Shown here one piece after another: positions 19,657 to 30,601 of a DNA stretch of 64,000 nt (the first letter of the stretch is position 1; every line of letters starts with the position of its first letter). Source of the DNA: Rhizobium mongolense subsp. loessense (GTDB taxonomy: Bacteria > Pseudomonadota > Alphaproteobacteria > Rhizobiales > Rhizobiaceae); contig NZ_FMTM01000003.1 of the NCBI RefSeq assembly GCF_900099775.1, positions 207,087 through 271,086 on the forward strand, given 5' to 3'. The position numbers and the translations under genes are program-made. Below the pieces are notes generated by a model. It saw nothing but the letters and a program-made list of their open reading frames with translations, made no database searches and was not told the origin of the DNA.

Positions 19657-20684
19657 CGTCCCGTCCCGACAAGACAGCGCACGAGACCTTCCAGCGACAC
19701 GCGGCCTGCGGGCAGGCCATCGGCGGCCGTGACGGTCGCGTGCGTGACGTTGCTTTCGGTCATCATTCGCATACCTTCCTCGACGGTCGATTTGCCGGGG
19801 ATGCGGATCACGGTGTCGCTTGCGGGATTGCTGAGCGGTTCCATCAGCGCTTCTATCGGGATGACGCGACTGCGGTTTACTTCCTTGACGAAGGCCTCGA
19901 TGTAGTCGTTTGCGGGATTGAGCACGATATCGGCAGCCGAGCCCTGCTGGATGAGCTCGCCATCGCGTAAAATGGCGACCTTGTCGCCGAGCCGCAACGC
20001 CTCGTCGAGATCGTGGGTGATGAAGACGATGGTCTTCTTCAGTTCCTTCTGCAGGTCGAGCAGTACGCTCTGCATGTCGACGCGGATCAGCGGGTCGAGG
20101 GCGGAATAGGCCTCATCCATCAAGAGTATCTCGGCATCGTTGGTGAGTGCACGGGCAAGACCGACACGCTGCTGCATGCCGCCCGAAAGCTGGTTCGGAT
20201 AATGCCCGGCAAAGCCGTCGAGCCCGACGCGCTTGATCCAGATATTAGCACGCTCTTCGCGCTCACCCTTCGGCATGCCTTGTATTTCCAGTCCGTAGAC
20301 GGTGTTCTGCAGCACGTTGCGATGCGGCAGCAGGCCGAATTTCTGGAACACCATCGCCGTCCTGCGGCGGCGGAACTCGCGGAGTTCCTCTTCGCTCATC
20401 TTGCAGATGTCGGTATTGCCATAGAGTACTTCGCCCGCCGTCGGGTCGATCAGCCGGTTGATGTGGCGGATCAGCGTCGACTTGCCGGAACCGGAAAGCC
20501 CCATAATGACGGTGATGCTGCCGCCGGGAATCGAGATGTTGATATCCTTCAGCCCGAGGACATGACCGTGCTCCTTGTTGAGCTCGGTTTTCGACATGCC
20601 CTTGGTAACGGCTTCGATGTAATCGCCGCCACGCGGACCGAAAATCTTGTAGAGATTGCGTATCTCAATCGACTGGCTAGCCAT
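19653..20684 (-). CDS. proV: Glycine betaine/proline-type ABC transporter ATP-binding protein
   Basis: A 343-residue ATPase of the ProV/OpuAA group. Walker A is 'GLSGSGKSTLIRHINRL', the signature 'LSGGMQQRVGLARAL', Walker B 'ILLMDEAYSALDPL' and the His switch 'VFITHDLDEA'. A C-terminal CBS-like section follows ('DTVIRIPGKSTVEEGMRMM'), typical of osmoregulated importers. It starts inside the last eight bases of the permease gene, so translation is coupled. It powers import of betaine, choline or proline. Confidence 0.92.
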   Translation of the reverse strand: MASQSIEIRNLYKIFGPRGGDYIEAVTKGMSKTELNKEHGHVLGLKDINISIPGGSITVIMGLSGSGKSTLIRHINRLIDPTAGEVLYGNTDICKMSEEELREFRRRRTAMVFQKFGLLPHRNVLQNTVYGLEIQGMPKGEREERANIWIKRVGLDGFAGHYPNQLSGGMQQRVGLARALTNDAEILLMDEAYSALDPLIRVDMQSVLLDLQKELKKTIVFITHDLDEALRLGDKVAILRDGELIQQGSAADIVLNPANDYIEAFVKEVNRSRVIPIEALMEPLSNPASDTVIRIPGKSTVEEGMRMMTESNVTHATVTAADGLPAGRVSLEGLVRCLVGTGR

Positions 20685-21564
20685 GCACGATTTCCCGGTG
20701 CTTCTGCAGCCTGAGGCCATAGGCCTGGCTGATGCGGTCAAAGATGATGGCGATGCCGACGATGGCGAGACCGTTGAAGACGCCGAGGGTGAAGTACTGG
20801 TTGGCGATAGCCTTGAGCACCGGCTGGCCGAGGCCCTGGACGCCAATCATCGAAGCGATGACGACCATGGCAAGTGCCATCATGATCGTCTGGTTGATGC
20901 CGGCCATGATGGTCGGCAACGCCAAGGGAAGCTGGACGTTGCGCAGCTTCTGCCAGCTCGACGAACCGAAGGCGTCGGCCGCTTCGAGCACGTCCTTGTC
21001 GACCATGCGAATGCCGAGATTGGTGAGGCGTATCATCGGCGGCAAGGCATAGATGACGACCGCGATCACACCGGGGACGCGGCCGATGCCGAGCAGCATG
21101 ACGACCGGGATCAGATAGACGAAGCTCGGCATGGTCTGCATCACGTCGAGCACCGGATTGACGGCATTCTGGAGCCGGTTGGAACGCGACATGCCGATGC
21201 CGATCGGAATGCCGATCGCGACCGAAAGCACCGTGCAGACGAAGATCATCGAAACGGTCTTCATCGTGTCTTCCCACATGTCGAACCAGCCGATCAGCAG
21301 AAGCGTCGCGGCGCAGCCGATGACAATCTTCCAATTGCGGCTCCCAAGCCAGGCAATGCCGGCGACGACCAGGATCACCAGCGGCCAGGGCGTGCCGGTG
21401 AGCAGCCTTTCGGCCCAGATCAGAAAGCTTTGCAGCGGGCTGAACAGCCCTTCGATGCTGTCGCCGTAAGTGCGGGTAAAAGCGCGAAAGCCTTCGTCCA
21501 CGTTCTTCTTCAGAACGCGCAGCGTGTCGGCATCCATTGTCGGAAATTTCCAGAGCCAGTCCAT
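20677..21564 (-). CDS. proW: Glycine betaine/proline-type ABC transporter permease
   Basis: A 295-residue membrane protein with about seven helices and the binding-protein-dependent permease EAA loop ('EAADAFGSSSWQKLRNVQLPLALP'; here quoted by its core 'EAADAFGSSSWQKL'). It has the long N-terminal extension with an amphipathic start seen in ProW. It lies between the binding protein (117 bp upstream) and the ATPase (8-bp overlap), giving the order proX-proW-proV rather than the E. coli proVWX. Confidence 0.92.
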   Translation of the reverse strand: MDWLWKFPTMDADTLRVLKKNVDEGFRAFTRTYGDSIEGLFSPLQSFLIWAERLLTGTPWPLVILVVAGIAWLGSRNWKIVIGCAATLLLIGWFDMWEDTMKTVSMIFVCTVLSVAIGIPIGIGMSRSNRLQNAVNPVLDVMQTMPSFVYLIPVVMLLGIGRVPGVIAVVIYALPPMIRLTNLGIRMVDKDVLEAADAFGSSSWQKLRNVQLPLALPTIMAGINQTIMMALAMVVIASMIGVQGLGQPVLKAIANQYFTLGVFNGLAIVGIAIIFDRISQAYGLRLQKHREIVHG

Positions 21565-21681
21565 GTCAGTTCCCCATGGCTAAAGCGGCGGCGGCCCTGT
21601 TCTTCTTATGGCCGTCGCGCAAAAGGATCGGGCTGGCAGTGCCTGGATGTCAAGCACCGCCAGCTTGCGGATCATGAGGGA

Positions 21682-22680
21682 TCAGAGGGAAGCCTTGATC
21701 TTCTCTGCGACTTCCGGAGAGACCCATTCCTTCCACAGGGCTTCGTTTTCCTTGAGGAAGTGCTTGGCGCCGTCTTCACCGGTAGCCTGGTTGTCGGTCA
21801 TCCAGGCAATCAGCTTGTTAACGGTGTCGTTCGTCCAGGCACGTTTGTTGAGATAGTCCATGGCCGGGCCGGCGCGATCGGCAAAGGTTTTGCTCACGAG
21901 CGTCTGAACATCGTCGGCCGGCCAGGCGTTCGGCTTGGGATCGGGGCAATCGGCAACCGAGGTACAGCGCTTCCATTCCGCCGCATCGTATTCGGAGCCG
22001 TAGCCGAGTTTTACCATTTCATATTTGCCAAGGAGCGAGGTCGGGGCCCAATAGTAGCCGACCCAGGGCTGTTTGCCTTCATAGGCCTTGGCGATGGAGC
22101 CGTCGAGGCCGGCGGCAGAGCCCGTATCAACCAGCGTGAAGCCGGCCTTGTCGCCGCCATAGGCCTTGAACAGCTGCGAGGTCACCACCGTTCCGCCCCA
22201 GCCTTGAGGGCCATTGAAGACGGCGCCCTTGCTCTTGTCTTCGGGAGCCGGGAAGAGTTCGGGATGCTTGAAGAGATCAGGGATCGTCTTGATGTCTGGA
22301 TGAGCCTCGGCGATGTATTTGGGGATCCACCAGCCCTGGATCGCGCCGTCCGAAAGGATTTTTGAGGCAGCAACCACCTTGCCGCCTTCCAGGCCGCGCT
22401 TCACGAGTTCCGGCTGGAGGCTTACCCAGGCTTCCGGTGCGACGTCCGGCTCACCCTTTTCAGCCATTGATGTGAGCGTCGGAACAGTGTCGCCGCTGAC
22501 GATCTCGGCGGTGCATCCATAGCCTTCCTCGAGGATGATCTTGTCGAGGTTTGCGGCAACTTCGGCCGATTGCCAGTTCATGCTGGCGATGGTGACGTTG
22601 CCACAGTCCGCGGCCGATGCCGTGCTCGAAAGGCCGATCAGGCCGGCAGCAAGGACGGTTGAAGCCAAAAGTGCTTTCAT
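21682..22680 (-). CDS. ProX/OpuAC-type periplasmic substrate-binding protein
   Basis: A 332-residue secreted protein. A signal peptide is visible at residues 1-23 ('MKALLASTVLAAGLIGLSS' then ASAAD cleavage region). The mature part has the OpuAC layout with several Trp/Tyr ('ASMNWQSAEV', 'EAWVSLQPEL', 'QGWWIPKY', 'WVGYYWAPTS'), aromatic residues that in this family cage a quaternary ammonium group. This fits glycine betaine, choline or a related ligand; which one is not decidable. The start at 22,680 follows a ribosome site; the longer frame lacks a signal peptide. Confidence 0.88.
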   Translation of the reverse strand: MKALLASTVLAAGLIGLSSTASAADCGNVTIASMNWQSAEVAANLDKIILEEGYGCTAEIVSGDTVPTLTSMAEKGEPDVAPEAWVSLQPELVKRGLEGGKVVAASKILSDGAIQGWWIPKYIAEAHPDIKTIPDLFKHPELFPAPEDKSKGAVFNGPQGWGGTVVTSQLFKAYGGDKAGFTLVDTGSAAGLDGSIAKAYEGKQPWVGYYWAPTSLLGKYEMVKLGYGSEYDAAEWKRCTSVADCPDPKPNAWPADDVQTLVSKTFADRAGPAMDYLNKRAWTNDTVNKLIAWMTDNQATGEDGAKHFLKENEALWKEWVSPEVAEKIKASL

Positions 22681-23047
22681 TTTCTTGTTCCCTCTGGTCG
22701 CGGTGTGACTGAACCCACTCGCCTGCGGCACCGCGTCCGCCAGCAAGCCTATTGAGCATGCTTTCATGCGTCATGCGCCATTCCGTTTGCGTCAGAAAAT
22801 GGCGCATTGACGCTTTCTTTCAATGGCTGATCAGGTGCGTTGTCGCGATCGGAACAATCGTTTCAATAGGCGCAAATCGTGCCAATCGGATTATTCAGAA
22901 ACGAACGCGTCTTTTGCCCAATCTTGCCAAGGCCGGGACGCCGTGGGGCTGGAAATCGGCCGATCACGCATATTTTCTCACCTATACTGTCGGGCCTTGC
23001 GCTCGCCATCCGTCCTATGAGCGTCAACAGAATATGGGAGAACGACA

Positions 23048-23401
23048 ATGCCTTACATCGACGGATTCGTCGTGGCTGTTCCGAAAGCCAATATCGAGGC
23101 TTACAAGAAGTTGGCGAATCTCGCCGGCTCGATCTGGAAGGAGCATGGTGCGCTCAAATATGTCGAGTGCCTTGCCGACGACGTGCCCTATGGCGAACTG
23201 ACTTCGTTTCCGCGTGCGGTGATGGCGAAGGAAGACGAAGTGGTGGGGTTTTCCTGGATCGTCTATGGATCGAGGAAGGAGCGCGACGATATAGTGGCCA
23301 AGGTCATGTCCGATCCACGCCTGCAGGGCGAAGAATGGAAAACGGTCTTTGATGGCAAGCGAATGATCTACGGCGGCTTCGAAACTGTCGTCGAACTTTG
23401 A
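23048..23401 (+). CDS. DUF1428 domain-containing protein
   Basis: A 117-residue dimeric alpha/beta-barrel protein with the DUF1428 pattern 'MPYIDGFVVAVPKANIEAY', 'WKEHGALKYVECLADD' and 'DGKRMIYGGFETVVE'. Function of the family is unknown. It lies 13 bp before the yjbQ-type gene, probably in one operon. Confidence 0.9.
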   Translation: MPYIDGFVVAVPKANIEAYKKLANLAGSIWKEHGALKYVECLADDVPYGELTSFPRAVMAKEDEVVGFSWIVYGSRKERDDIVAKVMSDPRLQGEEWKTVFDGKRMIYGGFETVVEL

Positions 23402-23414
23402 AAAAGGGAGTTCC

Positions 23415-23837
23415 ATGCCCCAGACGATCATCTCCGTCTCAACCCGGGGGCAAGGCCTCTACGAATTTACCGACCAGGCGGCTGGCTTCGTCCGGGCAAC
23501 CGGCGTGGACGAAGGTTTGCTCACTGTCTTCGTGCGCCACACCTCCTGTTCGCTCTTGATCCAGGAAAATGCCGACCCGGATGTGCAGACGGACCTCAAT
23601 GCCTTCTTCCGCCGGCTCGTGCCGCCGTCATCGGACCCATCGATGCGCTGGATTGTCCACACGACCGAAGGTCCGGATGACATGCCTGCCCATATCAAGG
23701 CGGCGCTGACACAGGTTTCGTTCGGTATTCCTGTTACGAGTGGCAAGATGGTGCTCGGCACCTGGCAAGGGCTCTATCTCTTCGAGCATCGCGACCGTCC
23801 TCATCGCCGCGAAATCGTGCTGCATGTCAGCGCCTGA
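23415..23837 (+). CDS. YjbQ family protein (UPF0047)
   Basis: A 140-residue protein with the UPF0047 signatures 'TVFVRHTSCSLLIQENADPDV', 'MPAHIKAALTQVSFGIPV' and the C-terminal 'GTWQGLYLFEHRDRPHRRE'. Family members have weak thiamine-phosphate synthase activity, but the physiological role is unsettled. RBS AAAAGGGAG precedes the start. It is co-directional with the DUF1428 gene. Confidence 0.9.
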   Translation: MPQTIISVSTRGQGLYEFTDQAAGFVRATGVDEGLLTVFVRHTSCSLLIQENADPDVQTDLNAFFRRLVPPSSDPSMRWIVHTTEGPDDMPAHIKAALTQVSFGIPVTSGKMVLGTWQGLYLFEHRDRPHRREIVLHVSA

Positions 23838-23938
23838 ACCGAACCTGAATACGCAATTCGAACAGCATTCAGTTTCAGCCTTCTATTGTCGAATCATCCC
23901 CGGAAGGGAGTTCGATCATTTGAAACCAGGAAAACCCG

Positions 23939-24253
23939 ATGACCAATTTCATTGCCAAGGCGTCGTTTGCCGCATTGCTTGCCATTGCTTCGATCCCCGC
24001 CAGCGTCTCGACTGCTGCCGCAGCCGGCCCGGAGCGCGGCGTTGTCATCGACGTCCAGTATCATCGTCCGCCACCGGTCTACCGCGGTTGCTCGCCGGTC
24101 ATGGCAGTCCGCGCGGCTCGCTGGTCCGGTCTGCGCGACGTGCGCGTCGTCAATGTCACACCGCGCCGCGTCGTCGTTGCCGGTCGTGACCGCCGTGGCT
24201 GGGACCGCATGACCTTCGCGAATGTCCGTGGCTGCCCGCTGATCCGCCGTTAA
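23939..24253 (+). CDS. Small secreted basic protein
   Basis: A 104-residue protein with a clear Sec signal peptide (residues 1-29, ending in AAAAG). The mature part of about 75 residues is rich in Arg and Val, with two Cys ('YRGCSPVMAVRAARWSGLRD' and 'NVRGCPLIRR'). It resembles the many short periplasmic proteins of rhizobia with no assigned role. A terminator follows 40 bp after the stop. Confidence 0.75.
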   Translation: MTNFIAKASFAALLAIASIPASVSTAAAAGPERGVVIDVQYHRPPPVYRGCSPVMAVRAARWSGLRDVRVVNVTPRRVVVAGRDRRGWDRMTFANVRGCPLIRR

Positions 24254-24293
24254 TAAGTAGCAGCCGCCGGTCTTTCAGACGCGGCGGCACAAG

Positions 24294-24340
24294 AACCGCC
24301 TTTGCCAATTCTTCTCGGATCACGGCAAGGGCGGTTTTTC
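24294..24340 (+). terminator. Rho-independent terminator after the small secreted protein gene
   Basis: AACCGCCTTTGCC (24,294-24,306) pairs with GGCAAGGGCGGTT (24,324-24,336) with one G-U pair, followed by TTTTTC. Confidence 0.85.
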
Positions 24341-24373
24341 ATTGCCTGGATTGCGGTCGTAAAAATGAAAAAA

Positions 24374-24392
24374 GCCTCGCGACGGGCGAGGC
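24374..24392 (-). terminator. Minus-strand hairpin with U-tract, no gene upstream
   Basis: GCCTCGC/GCGAGGC stem. Read on the minus strand it is followed by TTTTTTCATTTTT, an intrinsic-terminator shape. No protein gene on the minus strand ends here, so a minus-strand small RNA starting around 24,450-24,540 is possible. Confidence 0.4.
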
Positions 24393-24537
24393 TGAGTTCT
24401 AGGCCGCTTCGGGGAAAAGAAGAAGCGACGCTCATTTCATTAGTACCGTTGAGTACGGCTGCAAAGTGCACTTTTGTCAATTCCGGTACGCTTTTGTGTT
24501 CGGGAAGAGATTTTTTTCACGGCTTTATCACCTTATT

Positions 24538-24620
24538 TTAGAACGTTCCAAACCGATCAGAGAAAGATGTGACTGCGCTGCAATTCATTCCTTGACAAAT
24601 TTGGAACGTTCCAATTAACT
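24538..24620 (+). promoter_or_regulatory. Promoter and twin operators of the LacI-controlled operon
   Basis: TTGACA (24,592-24,597) is followed 17 bases later by TTAACT. The spacer holds a perfect 14-bp palindrome TTGGAACGTTCCAA (24,601-24,614). A second copy with core GAACGTTC lies at 24,541-24,548. A central CG step in a palindrome is the LacI/GalR-family operator pattern, and placement between -35 and -10 means repression with probable autoregulation. Confidence 0.8.
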
Positions 24621-24644
24621 TCGAGTATTCTTGGAGGAGCAATC

Positions 24645-26680
<2,036 letters not shown>

Positions 26681-26681
26681 C

Positions 26682-28277
26682 ATGGACAAGCACGTCACAC
26701 CCGCCGAGGCTGCAGCCCTGATCCCCGACGGTGCGATCGTCTCGGTGTCGTCGTCGAGCGGCCTCGGCTGCCCCGATTTGATGCTGAAGGCGATCGGCGA
26801 GCGTTTCGAAGCGATCGGCCATCCTTGCGATCTGACGACGCTGCACCCGATTGCGGCAGGCGACATGAGCGGTATCAAAGGCGTGGACCACATCGCGAGG
26901 AAAGGCCTGCTGAAGAAGATCATCGGGGGCTCCTATCCCTCCGGCCCGTCCGGCGCCGAGCCGCCATTGATCTGGCAGATGATCGGCAACGACGAGATCG
27001 CCGCCTATAACGTGCCGTCGGGCATCCTCTTCGACATGCACCGTGAGGCGGCCGCCAAACGGCCGGGGGTGATCACCAAGGTTGGGCTCGATACCTTCGT
27101 CGATCCGGTGCGCGAAGGCTGCGCCATGAATGCCAAGGCCGCTGCCGAACCGGTCGTCAAGAAAATCAGCTTCGAAGGCGAGGACTGGCTGTTCTTCAAG
27201 GCAATCGCACCGCAGGTCGCGATCATCCGGGCGACAACGGCGGATGAGCGCGGTAACCTGACATACGAACATGAAGGCGCCTATCTCGGCGGCCTCGACC
27301 AGGCGCTCGCCGCCCGCAACAATGGCGGCATCGTGATCGCGCAGGTGAAGCGCATCACCAAGGAAGGTTCATTGAAGCCCCACGATGTCCGCGTTCCAGG
27401 CGTGCTCGTCGACTATGTCGTGGTCGATCCCGACCAGAAGCAAACGACGCAAACGCTCTATGATCCGGCCATCTCCGGCGAGATCTTCCGGCCGCTCGAC
27501 ACGTTCCGCCTGTCGGAGTTCAATATCCAGAAGGCGATTGCGCGCCGGGTGGCGCAGGAACTGCAGGGTGGGAGCGCCGTCAATCTCGGCTTCGGGATTT
27601 CCGCCAACGTGCCGCGTATCCTGCTGGAGGAGGGACTTCACGGGGCGGTGACATGGGTGATCGAGCAAGGTGCTGTTGGTGGCGTTCCGCTTCTCGACTT
27701 CGCTTTCGGCTGCGCCTCGAATGCCGATGCCTTCATGCCGTCGCCCTACCAATTCACCTATTTCCAGGGTGCAGGCTTCGATGCCTCGCTGCTCTCGTTC
27801 CTTGAGATCGGCCGCGATGGCTCGGTCAACGTCTCGAAGCTCTCCTTCCGTCCACACGTAACGGCAGGCGCCGGCGGCTTCGTCGATATCACGGCGCGGG
27901 CGAAGAAGATCGTCTTCTCGGGCATGTTCAATGCCGGCGCAAAGCTCGGAGTCGAGCGCGGCAGGCTGGTGATCGAGAAGGAAGGCAAACTCAAGAAGCT
28001 CGTCAACACCGTCGAGCACGTGACCTTCTCGGGTCCGCGCGGCGTGGCCCAAGGGCAGGATGTCACCTATGTCACCGAGCGGTGCGTAATGAAATTGACG
28101 CCGGATGGCATCGTTTTGACCGAGATCGCACCCGGCGCCGATCTGCAGGCACATATTCTCGACCAATCGGAATTTCCGTTGATCGTTTCGGACAATCTGA
28201 AGGTCATGGACGACGCTCTCTTCGGCGAAGCGCCGATCGGCCTCAAGCTGCCAGAAAAGCCAAAGCGGGTTCTTTAA
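26682..28277 (+). CDS. Acyl-CoA:acetate/3-ketoacid CoA-transferase, fused alpha-beta type
   Basis: A 531-residue family I CoA-transferase with alpha and beta halves in one chain, as in YdiF and propionate CoA-transferase (also about 530). The N-terminal half has 'AAALIPDGAIVSVSSSSGLG'. The catalytic Glu lies in the second half in 'VTWVIEQGAVGGVPLLDFAF', where the usual E-S-G/E-N-G is E-Q-G. It moves CoA from an acyl-CoA donor onto a carboxylate. It starts one base after the preceding stop. In this operon it would activate the acid made by the aldehyde dehydrogenase. Confidence 0.88.
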   Translation: MDKHVTPAEAAALIPDGAIVSVSSSSGLGCPDLMLKAIGERFEAIGHPCDLTTLHPIAAGDMSGIKGVDHIARKGLLKKIIGGSYPSGPSGAEPPLIWQMIGNDEIAAYNVPSGILFDMHREAAAKRPGVITKVGLDTFVDPVREGCAMNAKAAAEPVVKKISFEGEDWLFFKAIAPQVAIIRATTADERGNLTYEHEGAYLGGLDQALAARNNGGIVIAQVKRITKEGSLKPHDVRVPGVLVDYVVVDPDQKQTTQTLYDPAISGEIFRPLDTFRLSEFNIQKAIARRVAQELQGGSAVNLGFGISANVPRILLEEGLHGAVTWVIEQGAVGGVPLLDFAFGCASNADAFMPSPYQFTYFQGAGFDASLLSFLEIGRDGSVNVSKLSFRPHVTAGAGGFVDITARAKKIVFSGMFNAGAKLGVERGRLVIEKEGKLKKLVNTVEHVTFSGPRGVAQGQDVTYVTERCVMKLTPDGIVLTEIAPGADLQAHILDQSEFPLIVSDNLKVMDDALFGEAPIGLKLPEKPKRVL

Positions 28278-28287
28278 GGAGCATCCC

Positions 28288-29061
28288 ATGGGTGAGGTGA
28301 AGGTTTCAATCGAAGGTCACATCGCGGTCATGACCGTGGCGCGGCCGGAAAAGCTCAATGCCTTCGATATCGACATGCTGAAGGCGCTGGCCGCGGCCTG
28401 CGACGGGGTGGAGGCGAACGCTAATGTCCGCGTCGCTATTCTGACAGGCGAGGGCAAGGCCTTTTCTGCGGGCGGTGACATCAAGGCCTGGGGCGGCATG
28501 CAGGCCAATGAGTTCGGCCATGCCTGGGTGCGCTTCGGCCATCGCATTTTCGAGCGACTTGCGACGCTGCGCGTGCCGCTGATCGCGGCGCTGAACGGCC
28601 ATGCGCTCGGCGGCGGTCTGGAACTGGCGGGCGCTGCCGATATCCGCATTGCCGAGAGCCAGATCAAGATCGGCCTCCCTGAGACGGGCCTCGGTATGAT
28701 CCCGGGCTGGTCGGGTACGCAGCGGCTGGTCAAGCGCTTCGGCGCGCAGATCGTCCGGCGGATGGTGCTCGGCGGCGAGATGTTTTCGGCCGAAGAGGCA
28801 AAGGCGAACGGCATCGTCGACGCCGTCGTCGATACCGGCACATCACTTGCCGCGGCCAGGGACTATGCCTTCCGCATCGCACTTCGCGGGCCGGCGGCGC
28901 TGGAGATTTCGAAGCTTCTCATCGCATCGGCCAATGGCGAGGACAATGGTGCAGCGGTCGAGGCACTAGGATCGATCCTGGCTGCCAAGACCGGCGATCT
29001 CAAAGAGGGCGTTGCGGCATTTGCTGAAAAGCGTCCGGCTCAATTCAGGGGAGAGTGGTGA
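28288..29061 (+). CDS. Enoyl-CoA hydratase/isomerase family protein
   Basis: A 257-residue crotonase-fold protein. The oxyanion-hole segments are 'AFSAGGDIKAWGGM' and 'NGHALGGGLELAGAADIRIA', and the second catalytic-region motif is 'LPETGLGMIPGWSGTQRLVK', with one of the two usual Glu residues clear. It acts on the CoA thioester made by the neighbouring transferase (hydration, isomerisation or C-C cleavage). It follows AAGGAG and its stop overlaps the next start (TGATG). Confidence 0.88.
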   Translation: MGEVKVSIEGHIAVMTVARPEKLNAFDIDMLKALAAACDGVEANANVRVAILTGEGKAFSAGGDIKAWGGMQANEFGHAWVRFGHRIFERLATLRVPLIAALNGHALGGGLELAGAADIRIAESQIKIGLPETGLGMIPGWSGTQRLVKRFGAQIVRRMVLGGEMFSAEEAKANGIVDAVVDTGTSLAAARDYAFRIALRGPAALEISKLLIASANGEDNGAAVEALGSILAAKTGDLKEGVAAFAEKRPAQFRGEW

Positions 29062-30569
29062 TGACGGTGCTGCTGAAACCGCAGAAGCTCGTGGACGTGA
29101 AGGTGCGCGAGTTCAGCATGCTGATCGACGGCAAATGGGTGGAGGGCATCGAGGCAGGCACGATTGAGCGCGTGGCACCGAGTCATGGCGTTGCCGTCAG
29201 CCGCTACAAGGCAGCGGCCAAGGATGATGCGGTCAAGGCGATTGCTGCGGCGCGCAAGGCGTTCGACCATGGTCTGTGGCCGCGCATGACAGCCTCCGAG
29301 CGCTCCAACATTCTGCTTAAGGCCGCGGACATGATCGCCGCGCGTACTGATGAACTTGCCTATCTCGATGCGATCGAGGCCGGCAAGCCGATCACGCAGG
29401 TCAAGGGTGAGATCGCCGGTGCTGCCGATATCTGGCGTTATGCGGCAGCACTTGCCCGCGATCTGCATGGCGAAAGCTACAATACGCTGAGCGAGGGAAC
29501 GCTCGGCGTCGTGCTGCGGGAGGCCGTCGGCGTCGTCTCGATCATCACGCCTTGGAATTTCCCGTTCCTGATCGTCAGCCAGAAGCTGCCTTTCGCGCTT
29601 GCGGCGGGCTGCACGGCGGTCGTCAAGCCATCTGAACTCACCTCCGGCTCGACGCTCGTGCTCGGCGAAATCCTGATGGAGGCGGGCGTTCCGGCGGGCG
29701 TCGTCAACATTCTCGTCGGCACGGGTGCAGCCGTCGGCGCGACGATGACCGGGCATCCGGATGTCGACATGGTCTCCTTCACCGGCTCGACCGGCGTTGG
29801 CCGGCTGACGATGGAAAACGCCTCGAAGACACTCAAAAAAGTGTCGCTGGAGCTTGGCGGCAAAAATCCGCAGATCGTGTTTCCGGACGCCGATCTCGAC
29901 GCTTTCGTCGATGCCGCCGTCTTCGGCGCCTATTTCAACGCAGGTGAATGCTGCAATGCCGGATCGCGCCTGATCCTGCATCGCGACATCGCCGACGACG
30001 TGACGTCGCGGGTGGCGGCGCTGTCGCAGAAAGTCAAGGTCGGCGATCCGCTGGATCCATCGACGCAGGTGGGCGCGATCATCACGCCGCAGCATCTGGA
30101 GAAGGTTCAGAGTTATGTTTCCGCCGCCGCGGACAGTGGTGCGAATATCGCACTTGGCGGCAGCCATATCGATTTTGGTTTTGGCCAGTACATGGCACCG
30201 ACGATCCTTTCCGGCGTCAAACCAGAGATGGCGGTGGCGCGCGAGGAGGTGTTCGGACCGGTGCTTTCGGTGCTGACATTCGAAACTGCGGAGGATGCCG
30301 TCCGCATCGCGAACTCCGTCGACTACGGCCTTTCGGCCAGCGTCTGGAGCCGCGACATCGACACCTGCCTGACGATCGGACGAAAAGTCAGGGCTGGCAC
30401 GATCTGGATGAACACCTTCATGGATGGTGCAGCAGAACTGCCCTTCGGCGGTTATCGTCAATCGGGCCTCGGTCGCGAACTCGGGCGACATGCGGTGGAG
30501 GACTATACAGAGACCAAGACGCTCAACATGCACATTGGCGCCCGGACGGGCTGGTGGATGCCGCGCTGA
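29061..30569 (+). CDS. NAD(P)-dependent aldehyde dehydrogenase
   Basis: A 502-residue class ALDH enzyme. The general base Glu is in 'VSLELGGKNPQIVF' and the catalytic Cys in 'FNAGECCNAGSRLILH'. Cofactor loops are 'TPWNFPFLIVSQK' and 'FTGSTGVGRLTM', and the C-terminal 'PFGGYRQSGLGRELG' is typical. It is closest in pattern to betaine/gamma-aminobutyraldehyde-type ALDHs. It likely oxidises the aldehyde made by one of the two GMC enzymes downstream. The ATG at 29,061 shares a base with the previous stop. Confidence 0.93.
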   Translation: MTVLLKPQKLVDVKVREFSMLIDGKWVEGIEAGTIERVAPSHGVAVSRYKAAAKDDAVKAIAAARKAFDHGLWPRMTASERSNILLKAADMIAARTDELAYLDAIEAGKPITQVKGEIAGAADIWRYAAALARDLHGESYNTLSEGTLGVVLREAVGVVSIITPWNFPFLIVSQKLPFALAAGCTAVVKPSELTSGSTLVLGEILMEAGVPAGVVNILVGTGAAVGATMTGHPDVDMVSFTGSTGVGRLTMENASKTLKKVSLELGGKNPQIVFPDADLDAFVDAAVFGAYFNAGECCNAGSRLILHRDIADDVTSRVAALSQKVKVGDPLDPSTQVGAIITPQHLEKVQSYVSAAADSGANIALGGSHIDFGFGQYMAPTILSGVKPEMAVAREEVFGPVLSVLTFETAEDAVRIANSVDYGLSASVWSRDIDTCLTIGRKVRAGTIWMNTFMDGAAELPFGGYRQSGLGRELGRHAVEDYTETKTLNMHIGARTGWWMPR

Positions 30570-30601
30570 GGTAGGGGCTTGCGTTCTGGGAGGATCGCTT
30601 G

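Noticed and set aside
20656..22365. Long plus-strand frame opposite the betaine transporter genes
   Set aside because: His/Asp-rich translation typical of an antisense shadow; spans two real genes and their gap.
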